IMG/VR virus record: IMGVR_UViG_3300044647_002327
Location: 1 to 21,501 of that record
Strand: one strand, 5' to 3'
From: a virus
Length of the DNA stretch: 21,501 bases
Below are positions 13,015 through 19,752 of this stretch, one piece after another. A program made the translations under genes and the position numbers. Under the pieces are notes generated by a model, which worked only from the letters and a program-made list of their open reading frames with translations, searched no databases and was not told the DNA's origin. Numbering within the stretch: the first letter of the stretch is position 1; each line of letters begins with the position of its first letter.

Positions 13015-14341
13015 TGTCTATTATCAATGGGAAATCAACACAAGGTCGTTTGCAGCGGCTAGCAGAAGCGCACGCCATCAAAATTGGCTTGCATTAGATA
13101 CACATGGGATTAATCATAAACTTGCATATAATTTGAGTACTCTAAGGGCTAGAAGCCGCCAACTGGTGGACGATAGCGGCTATCCTTCCAAAGCCATGTC
13201 ATCCATCCAAAATAACGTGGTTGGTGGTGGGATACTGGCAGATATTTATTATGGAAATAAAAAGAATAGATTCCTGCAAGAGCTATGGGACGAATGGGCA
13301 AAAAGCGCAAATGTAAGTGCCGATGGCATGCTAAATCTTTACGGCCTCCAATCCCTAGCTTGTCGGGAGGTAGCGGCTGGCGGTGATGCGTTTCTTCGCT
13401 GGTATCCAGCGGATAACTTATTAGGTTTTGAAATTGGCCTTATAGAGGCAGAGTTAGTAGATGAGAGTTTAAATCAAACAACCTCCCCAATGGGGCAAAT
13501 CGTTCAAGGTGTTGTTGTAAATCCACGTGGTAGGCGGCTAGGCTTCATGGTTAAGCATAGCCATAACACGGCCGAATCGAGTTTTATTCCTGCCACTGAG
13601 ATGTTGCAATTAATAAAAATAGAACGAGCTGGGCAGATTAGAGGAATCCCAACGCTTACACCTGCTATGCTCGATTTAAAACATCTTGATGATTATCAAA
13701 CTTCGGAACTCATTAGAAGGCGTGTAGCAAGCTGTTTTTCGGCTTTCGTGCATGACATCCAAGGCGGAAGCCAAATTGCCGAAAAAGACAATCCTCGGCA
13801 TTTAGAAGGTGAGACAATGGGCGCAGGTACGATAGAATATCTGCCAGCAGGAAAAACCGTTACTTTTCCCACTCCACCCAATGTTTTAGGTTATGCAGAA
13901 TTTGTAAGCGTTACTTTAAAGAAAATAGCCGCAGCTATCAGCATGCCGTATGAATTATTAACGTCTGATCTATCTGAAGTTAATTTTAGTTCTGCCCGTG
14001 TTGGGCTGGTAGAGTACTACAAAAATGTAGATGCGTGGAGAGAAAATACAATTATCCCTCAGATGTGCGACCCCATTGTTAAATGGTTTGCCGAGGGAGT
14101 TAACTATCATTATCCAAAATTTGAAGTTGAAAAAATAAAAGCAATTTGGACAGCTCCGAAGCGAGAAAGTATCGACACATTAAAAGACGTGAAAGCGCAT
14201 GTCCTCGCTTTGCAACATCAATTAAAAACAGTGGAAGAAATTAGAAGAGAAGATGGCTATACCTCGTCTGAACAAGTTTTAAATACCCCATTAAAAAATA
14301 AAACGGATAATAAAAATAAAAAAATAGGAGGTAATAAATGA
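13001..14341 (+). CDS. Portal protein, lambda family
   Basis: A 446-residue dodecameric head-vertex protein through which DNA is packaged and ejected. It shows the lambda-type portal signatures: RSFAAASRSARHQNW near the N-terminus, LRARSRQLVDDSGYPSKAM and IQNNVVGGGI at about residues 45-75, GGDAFLRWYP in the middle, and SEVNFSSARVGLVEYYKN at about 325-342. It is somewhat shorter than lambda gpB (533 residues), mostly at the C-terminus, which is Lys/Asn-rich. It overlaps the gpW-like gene by 14 bases and shares an ATGA stop/start overlap with the capsid fusion gene, so expression is coupled. Its base composition is visibly less AT-rich than that of its neighbours. Confidence 0.93.
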   Translation: MIQDNVYYQWEINTRSFAAASRSARHQNWLALDTHGINHKLAYNLSTLRARSRQLVDDSGYPSKAMSSIQNNVVGGGILADIYYGNKKNRFLQELWDEWAKSANVSADGMLNLYGLQSLACREVAAGGDAFLRWYPADNLLGFEIGLIEAELVDESLNQTTSPMGQIVQGVVVNPRGRRLGFMVKHSHNTAESSFIPATEMLQLIKIERAGQIRGIPTLTPAMLDLKHLDDYQTSELIRRRVASCFSAFVHDIQGGSQIAEKDNPRHLEGETMGAGTIEYLPAGKTVTFPTPPNVLGYAEFVSVTLKKIAAAISMPYELLTSDLSEVNFSSARVGLVEYYKNVDAWRENTIIPQMCDPIVKWFAEGVNYHYPKFEVEKIKAIWTAPKRESIDTLKDVKAHVLALQHQLKTVEEIRREDGYTSSEQVLNTPLKNKTDNKNKKIGGNK

Positions 14342-16320
14342 CAATATCCGTTTTAGAATCTTGTTTTAAATTAAAGCCTGAAAGCACAAAAGATGAAGAT
14401 AGATCCTTTATATTAATTGCTTCAACAGGTGCAGAAACTCCAAGAACTGTATTAATAAATGGTAAAGAAGTTACTTATTTTGAAGAGCTAGTTATCTCTG
14501 ATGACAGTGTAGTTTTAAATAGATTAAAGGCAGGAGCAAGCCTACTTAATAACCACAAACGGGATGATATTTCCCATATATTAGGCCGTACAACAGACGC
14601 ATGGATCGAAAATGGTTTGTTACATGTAGCGGCTAGATTATCAAAACGATCAGGATTAGATGACCTTTGGCAAGATATAAAAGATGGAATTATTACCAGT
14701 ATTTCCATGGGATATTTTACACTTCTTATAAAATGGCTACAAAAAGAAAACTACGCATATAAAACAAAATTAATCACAAAATTAGAACCATTTGAAATTT
14801 CAATAGTCCCTGTATCAGCGGATTATAAAGCAAATATTCGTTCATTAACTGATGATAACAATTCCTATAACGAAACAATAATTGAAGGAGAAACAGATAC
14901 AATGTTTTATAAAAATAAAATCGGCCGTGCCATGAAAACAAGCGAGCCAGCAATAACAGCTTCTATGAATGACAATGTTGCTAATAATTCAACGACGATA
15001 GAATCAAGCAATGCCGTTTCTGATATAAAAACAGAAACTCGTTCTCTAAATTCCGCAAATACTACGGACATACCTAAGAGTTCTGTTTTTTATGCAGATT
15101 TAAGCGTCCTATGTGCAAAACGTTCTCTAAATACAGAACAAACACATAATGTTTTAACTGATGCGTTAGATATTCAACATGGCAAAAAACTTATTACTCA
15201 ATACGCAATGGAAAATTTTGAAAAGAATAATCCAATTAAATCGCACTCTGCACCTGTATATGGGACAGACCACTGTGAAATAAAACATATGCAACGAGGC
15301 ATTGAAAATGCCCTTGCTGCTCGTATTGGTGTCGAAGAAATACAGGAAATAGGCGCAAATTATCGTGGCATTTCCTTTCTTGATACTATTAAATGTTTAA
15401 ATAGAGATTTAAGCGGATACGACAGAAACGAAATTGCGGAACGTGGGATAAATTCGGCATTATTTGGAGATGCACTTCATACAGTTGTGAATAAAGTCGT
15501 AAAATTCAATTATGGACTTATTGAGCAACCCTATAAACCTTTAATTAGCCCCATGGTGTTACCAGACTTTAAAGCAACTAATCTTGTTGATACGACAATA
15601 TTTACCGAGTTTGAAAAAACGCCAGAAGGTGCGCCACCAAAGCAAGGACACTCCACAAACAACACTCAAAATTCTATTAAATTAGACACTTTTCAAAAGA
15701 AATTATCTATCACTCGTCAAGCAATCATAGGCGATGAAATAGGATTATTGCAAGAAATTCCAAAAATGTTTGGACGTGGTGCGGCAATGACTGAAAAGAA
15801 AATAATCATGTCTTTGTTTTCAGATCTTACTTATAAAATGGCGGATGGCCACACCGTATTTTGTAAAGAACACGGCAATCTAGCTGCCATCAAAGGCATT
15901 CCAAGCGCAAAAACATTTGAGGAAGGTGACAATGCTTTAGCTGCACAAGTAGCATTAGATGGTAACCGAATAGGCTTATATGGGTGTTGGCTAATTGTAC
16001 CAAAGAATTTAGAAAATTCAGCTTACCGTGCTCTTGCTTCTGTCAATGCAAATAAAGCTGAAGACATCAATATATACGCAAATAGATTCCAATTAATTGT
16101 CGACCCGTCTTTAGATAGTATCAACCCTCATGGCTGGTACATGACTGCTAATCCAATTCAATATGACATAGTCAAAACCGCATATTTAGCAGGTTCCACA
16201 GGTTCGCAACTAAGGAAACAACAAAATTTCGATACACTTTCAATTGACTTTATTGGGTTACTGGATTTTGCGGCTGCAATATCCAGTTATAAAGGGGTTT
16301 TTTACAATCCTGGGAAATAA
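14338..16320 (+). CDS. Prohead protease/major capsid protein fusion
   Basis: A 660-residue fusion behind AGGAGG. Residues about 1-165 are an HK97-type prohead serine protease: LKAGASLLNNHKRDDI gives the catalytic His73, TSISMGY gives the nucleophile Ser123, and LEPFEISIVPVSAD is the closing strand. Residues about 165-340 are a polar, helical linker that probably acts as the scaffold or delta domain. Residues about 370-660 are the HK97-fold capsid protein (TIFTEFEKTPEGAPP, KLSITRQAIIGDEIGLLQEI, HGWYMTANPIQYD, GVFYNPGK). Self-cleavage would release mature capsid subunits after assembly. No separate capsid or protease gene is present nearby, so this is the sole source. Confidence 0.92.
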   Translation: MTISVLESCFKLKPESTKDEDRSFILIASTGAETPRTVLINGKEVTYFEELVISDDSVVLNRLKAGASLLNNHKRDDISHILGRTTDAWIENGLLHVAARLSKRSGLDDLWQDIKDGIITSISMGYFTLLIKWLQKENYAYKTKLITKLEPFEISIVPVSADYKANIRSLTDDNNSYNETIIEGETDTMFYKNKIGRAMKTSEPAITASMNDNVANNSTTIESSNAVSDIKTETRSLNSANTTDIPKSSVFYADLSVLCAKRSLNTEQTHNVLTDALDIQHGKKLITQYAMENFEKNNPIKSHSAPVYGTDHCEIKHMQRGIENALAARIGVEEIQEIGANYRGISFLDTIKCLNRDLSGYDRNEIAERGINSALFGDALHTVVNKVVKFNYGLIEQPYKPLISPMVLPDFKATNLVDTTIFTEFEKTPEGAPPKQGHSTNNTQNSIKLDTFQKKLSITRQAIIGDEIGLLQEIPKMFGRGAAMTEKKIIMSLFSDLTYKMADGHTVFCKEHGNLAAIKGIPSAKTFEEGDNALAAQVALDGNRIGLYGCWLIVPKNLENSAYRALASVNANKAEDINIYANRFQLIVDPSLDSINPHGWYMTANPIQYDIVKTAYLAGSTGSQLRKQQNFDTLSIDFIGLLDFAAAISSYKGVFYNPGK

Positions 16321-16361
16321 TAAAGTAACAAACATAACTAAATTTAGAAAGGATTAAAAAA

Positions 16362-16688
16362 ATGACTTTAGAAAAACCTAAACATTACACTGGCAAAATT
16401 GGCGAATATACAACTGGATATTTTTCAGCTCCTGAAAATGTAAAAGCACATGAACCCTATTTATTAGGTAAAATAGTTTACGTACCGTTAACTAACGCAA
16501 AACAAGGTGAGCATGTTACAGTGGATTTTAAAGGCCAATTTTTATTAGCAGTGACAGGAAAATTCGTTGCAGGTGCTCCGATATATTTGGACACTGCCGC
16601 TAGAACATTATCAGCAACTCAAAATAATAATTTAATTGGTTATGCCCTAACTAGCGGTGAAAATGAATTAGCGGAGATTCTCATATAA
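16362..16688 (+). CDS. DUF2190-type capsid decoration protein
   Basis: A 108-residue beta-rich protein that starts behind AGAAAGGA and follows the capsid gene directly. The pattern GEYTTGYFSAPENVKAHEPYLLGKIVYVPLTNAKQGEHVTVDFKG...LAVTGKFVAGAPIYLD...LIGYALTSGENELAEILI matches the DUF2190 family, small proteins found next to phage capsid genes and considered capsid cement/decoration proteins. It is likely to bind the outside of the expanded head. Its stop overlaps the next start by one base (TAATG). Confidence 0.8.
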   Translation: MTLEKPKHYTGKIGEYTTGYFSAPENVKAHEPYLLGKIVYVPLTNAKQGEHVTVDFKGQFLLAVTGKFVAGAPIYLDTAARTLSATQNNNLIGYALTSGENELAEILI

Positions 16689-17047
16689 TGAAAATAAACT
16701 TTAATTCATTAGTAGAAAACGCTTCAAATATAATTAACAGAACATTAGGTGAGCCGCTTTTAGTCCAATTTAAAGACGATAGGTTTAATTTATTGACTGG
16801 TATTTATGGGGAGAAGTTACTTACCCCTTTAGAAAACTCTATTGCAAGTATTACTGATTACCTTTGTACGGTCAGTGTAAAATCTAAAGATGAATTTGAT
16901 AGAGTAGAAGTCAATTTTGTTAAAATTAAAGAAAAGAAATATAGCGTTGTAGCACAAGAAACTTTGCAAGGATTTATCAAATATTATCTAGGTGAGTATC
17001 ATGACAATTCAAGTAACAAGAAAATTAATAAAAAAAGAGATTTTTGA
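16688..17047 (+). CDS. Putative neck or head-tail joining protein
   Basis: A 119-residue protein that I cannot match confidently to a family. The position between the capsid decoration gene and the tail genes, the length, and the mixed beta content (GEPLLVQFKDDRFNLLTGIYGEK...DRVEVNFVKIKEKKYSVVA) are as expected for a lambda gpFII-type head-tail joining protein. The start shares a base with the previous stop and has CGGAG upstream. The charged C-terminus runs 47 bases into the next gene. Confidence 0.55.
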   Translation: MKINFNSLVENASNIINRTLGEPLLVQFKDDRFNLLTGIYGEKLLTPLENSIASITDYLCTVSVKSKDEFDRVEVNFVKIKEKKYSVVAQETLQGFIKYYLGEYHDNSSNKKINKKRDF

Positions 17048-17516
17048 GTATCTTAAAAAACTCTTTAATAAAGTTCAGTTACGAATAAATTACTTACATT
17101 CTTTTGATAATAAAGAAACTTATCCAATTGTAAGCATTTTAAGTGTTCCTGAAAAAATGGTTAAAGATATTTTCCCATATGGAACAGAAAGAGATGTTTT
17201 ATTAAAGGTTCTTATTTTTAATAAGTACCCCATTAATGATTTAGATGGTTGGGAGCTTGCAGAAGATATAGCAGAATTAATTGAAAATGAAATGGCCTCG
17301 TTTATATCCCCCAATTTTAAGATAAAATATGAAGGCATGGAATACGATACAAACGAAAAAATAAGTTCGAGTTTATGTGAAATAATGACTCTAAATTATC
17401 TTGTTAACTATGAGTTCCACCCTATTCCATGGGAAGAAGTTGAAGAATTAAAATTACCAAAATTAGAAATACAATTAAATAACGAAGAAAAGGATAATAA
17501 AAATGGTTTCCTTTAA
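17001..17516 (+). CDS. Putative tail terminator/tail completion protein
   Basis: A 171-residue protein. The ATG at 17001 is preferred over the GTG three codons upstream, because AGGTGA upstream of the ATG gives it a ribosome binding site. Its fold pattern (helix, strand YPIVSILSVPEK, strand RDVLLKVLIFNK, helix LDGWELAEDIAELIENEM, strands) is that of phage tail terminators such as lambda gpU and the Mu/P2 completion proteins, which cap the tail tube before joining the head. The position just before the sheath gene agrees. The last 14 bases overlap the sheath start. No sequence-level match is claimed. Confidence 0.6.
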   Translation: MTIQVTRKLIKKEIFEYLKKLFNKVQLRINYLHSFDNKETYPIVSILSVPEKMVKDIFPYGTERDVLLKVLIFNKYPINDLDGWELAEDIAELIENEMASFISPNFKIKYEGMEYDTNEKISSSLCEIMTLNYLVNYEFHPIPWEEVEELKLPKLEIQLNNEEKDNKNGFL

Positions 17517-18945
17517 TACAATAACCGATACAAGGCAACCGAGTTGCTGGATTGAATTTGATACAAGTGCCGCCAGTGGGGCTAACAAAGTTACTAAAAC
17601 TTTGTTAATTTCTACCGCAAATATTGATGACAAATTAAAAGAAAATCACAATAAATTATTTAGACTTTCAAGTGAAAAAACAGTAATTGATATTTTTGGT
17701 CGAAATACCATTATGCACGAAATGTTTATATCCTACAAAGACAATGATATAGGAAATGCGACAGAACTTTGGGGCATGGCAGTACCTAATAGCAACATTG
17801 CCGCTAAAATTACATACAAAATACCAGATACAATGAAAGAAAATGAGTATATCAATTTTACTTATAACGGTTATTGGGCAAATGTTGCGTACAGTTTGAT
17901 CACTAAAAATATAGAAGACGAATTTAATAAATGGATGAGTCAACACGGGATATTGTTTACTGTAAAAGTAAATTCAGCTAATAACAAACCGTCCGAAATT
18001 GTAGTTACGTCAACTCAAAAAACAGCGGCTTTAAATGGAAAAATAGGCATTTTTAAAGTAAATGAAGTTGAAACAAAACTTGAATTTTCAGGTGGGGTGT
18101 CTTCAAGTTTTGAAATATCAAAGATTTTTAAAGATATAATTAAAGATTTTGATTTTGATTTTTTTGTTTCTTCTTTTGTGGATAAAACTATTTTAGAAAA
18201 ATTTTCAGCAGAGCTTGAAAAACGTTGGCATGCGGCAAAACAATTAGATGGCGTGTTAGTTTACGGAACAAACAATAAAGCCACGGCGGATACCGATAAA
18301 TTCGACGATTTAAATACCCCATACATTATTTATTCAGCTTATCATAAATCACCAAAAGGCAATCACGAGATATCAGCGGCTCTTGCTGCCGCCGTAGCGG
18401 TTAGTGTTTCCATTGATCCAGCTAGGCCGCTGCAAACTGTCCCGTTAAATGGTATAGATCCCCCTGATGTCACCAACAGATTACAAAACTCTGAGGTTGT
18501 GGAATTATTAAATCGTGGGATTGGAGTAATTAATACAGTAGGAACTACTGCAAGAATTGAACGACTTTTAACCGCATACAAAAAAAATGATGCTGGATTG
18601 CCAGACGAAAGTTTACTTAGTCCTGAGACCGTTTTTACTTTATCTTTTATAAGACGTGATTTTAAAAATTATTTTTGGTCAAAGTATAGCAGATTTAAAT
18701 TAGCAAAAAACACGGCCGTTGTTTCACCAAGTCAAAAAATATTAACTCCAAAGCTTGCAAAGTGTGAAGCTATTTCCAGATTTTTACATTGGGAACAATT
18801 GGGACTTGTCCAAGATTCAAAAGATTTTATTGAAAATTTAGTAGTAGAAATTGATGAGAAAAATAAAGGCCGTCTTAATTTCTTGTTACCTCCTACATTA
18901 ATTAGGCAGCTAATCCAAACCGCTGTTCAGATCCAATTTAGATAA
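17503..18945 (+). CDS. Contractile tail sheath protein, Mu gpL-like
   Basis: A 480-residue sheath subunit that polymerises around the tail tube and contracts on infection. Residues about 215-260 hold the KFSAELEKRWHAAKQLDGVLVYGT segment. Residues about 290-325 hold EISAALAAAVAVSVSIDPARPLQTVPLNGI, highly characteristic of Mu gpL-type sheaths. LLNRGIGVINTV and ARIERLLTAYKKNDAG continue the conserved C-terminal domain, ending in IRQLIQTAVQIQFR. Start ATG behind AAAGGA. It is followed by the tube gene 11 bases later. Its presence shows that the phage is a myovirus. Confidence 0.93.
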   Translation: MVSFNTITDTRQPSCWIEFDTSAASGANKVTKTLLISTANIDDKLKENHNKLFRLSSEKTVIDIFGRNTIMHEMFISYKDNDIGNATELWGMAVPNSNIAAKITYKIPDTMKENEYINFTYNGYWANVAYSLITKNIEDEFNKWMSQHGILFTVKVNSANNKPSEIVVTSTQKTAALNGKIGIFKVNEVETKLEFSGGVSSSFEISKIFKDIIKDFDFDFFVSSFVDKTILEKFSAELEKRWHAAKQLDGVLVYGTNNKATADTDKFDDLNTPYIIYSAYHKSPKGNHEISAALAAAVAVSVSIDPARPLQTVPLNGIDPPDVTNRLQNSEVVELLNRGIGVINTVGTTARIERLLTAYKKNDAGLPDESLLSPETVFTLSFIRRDFKNYFWSKYSRFKLAKNTAVVSPSQKILTPKLAKCEAISRFLHWEQLGLVQDSKDFIENLVVEIDEKNKGRLNFLLPPTLIRQLIQTAVQIQFR

Positions 18946-18956
18946 AGGATATACAA

Positions 18957-19319
18957 ATGAGTAAAATGTTAGGTGGCGTTATTTCTTTAAAAGTGAATGG
19001 AAAATTATACTTTGCCACAGGTTCTTTTAAGTATGGTGGTGGAGAAATAAAACGTACTGAAAAATTAGCGCATCAGGGCGTGCTTGGTTTTACTGGAGAA
19101 ACTACAGCGGCATTTATTGAAGGGGTTATTGTTAAAAAAGATATAGCTTTGAAAGATATTGCAGATATTGAAGATGCTACAATTACGCTTGATTTACCAG
19201 ATGGAAAAACATTCACTTTATATCAAGCTTTTTCAACAAATGAAAAAGGCGTAGAAGCAGATACGGAAAAGGGCGAAATTTCAGTTAAATTTGTTGGCTG
19301 CAAGCATGCAGAAGTTTAA
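18957..19319 (+). CDS. Tail tube protein, Mu gpM-like
   Basis: A 120-residue tube subunit preceded by AAAGGA. The N-terminal VISLKVNGKLYFATGSFKYGGGEIKRT and the central VLGFTGETTAAFIEGVIVKKDIAL correspond to the Mu gpM/phage tail tube family, small beta-barrel proteins that stack as hexameric rings inside the sheath. The C-terminal GEISVKFVGCKHAEV is a closing strand. It lies directly after the sheath, in the usual order. Confidence 0.87.
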   Translation: MSKMLGGVISLKVNGKLYFATGSFKYGGGEIKRTEKLAHQGVLGFTGETTAAFIEGVIVKKDIALKDIADIEDATITLDLPDGKTFTLYQAFSTNEKGVEADTEKGEISVKFVGCKHAEV

Positions 19320-19351
19320 TAATAAATTTATAAAAGTAAAAGGATTTTATC

Positions 19352-19645
19352 ATGACAACAAAAAATAGAGGCTCAGTAACCGTAAAATTAGATTACCCCA
19401 TCACAACGAAAGAAGGGGAAGTCGATGAAATTACAATACAAAGAATAAGTTTAGGTGATGCACTAGATTTAGAATTCGATAAAATGAACACGCCTAAAGC
19501 GTTGTTAGATGTGTTTAGTCGTGTATGTGGAATAAAAAAAGATAATTTAATAGATTTAGATTTTACAGATTACGGACGTTGCATGGAAGTTTTAAAAGGT
19601 TTTTTGAAGAAGCCTGTTTTGAAAGACACACAATTACCCGAATAA
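19352..19645 (+). CDS. Tail assembly chaperone, Mu gp41-like
   Basis: A 97-residue protein behind AAAAGGA. The content VTVKLDYPITTKEGEVDEITIQRISLGDALDLE is characteristic of the Mu gp41/P2 gpE-type tail assembly chaperone family (Phage_TAC), which binds the tape measure protein while tube and sheath assemble. It lies between tube and tape measure. As in relatives, a second product is probably made by a -1 ribosomal frameshift near its end (slippery heptamer at 19591-19597), giving a C-terminally extended form. Confidence 0.85.
   Translation: MTTKNRGSVTVKLDYPITTKEGEVDEITIQRISLGDALDLEFDKMNTPKALLDVFSRVCGIKKDNLIDLDFTDYGRCMEVLKGFLKKPVLKDTQLPE
19591..19606 (+). other. Programmed -1 frameshift signal, slippery TTTAAAA (with TTTTTTG nearby)
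   Basis: In the chaperone frame the codons are GTT TTA AAA GGT TTT TTG. T-TTA-AAA at 19591-19597 is a canonical X-XXY-YYZ heptamer, and T-TTT-TTG at 19600-19606 also qualifies. The -1 frame is open from 19546 to the TGA at 19750-19752. Either heptamer would therefore join the chaperone to the downstream frame. Confidence 0.75.
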
Positions 19646-19752
19646 TAATTCATTTTGCCCATAATTTACATTGGTCTAAAAAAGACATTTTAGAGTTAAA
19701 TTGTGGGGAAGTAATAGAATTATTGGACGAAATGAAAGAGTATTTCAAATGA
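19597..19752 (+). CDS. Tail assembly chaperone frameshift extension (-1 frame)
   Basis: After slippage on TTTAAAA the ribosome would read about 51 codons from 19597 (RFFEEACFERH...), ending LHWSKKDILELNCGEVIELLDEMKEYFK at the TGA at 19750-19752. The pattern 'W....IL.L...E...LL.EM' is typical of the second domain of P2 E+E'/lambda G-T type chaperones. The frame lacks a plausible start codon of its own. Its TGA overlaps the tape measure ATG (ATGA). The extended product would total about 133 residues. Confidence 0.75.
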   Translation, partial: RFFEEACFERHTITRIIIHFAHNLHWSKKDILELNCGEVIELLDEMKEYFK

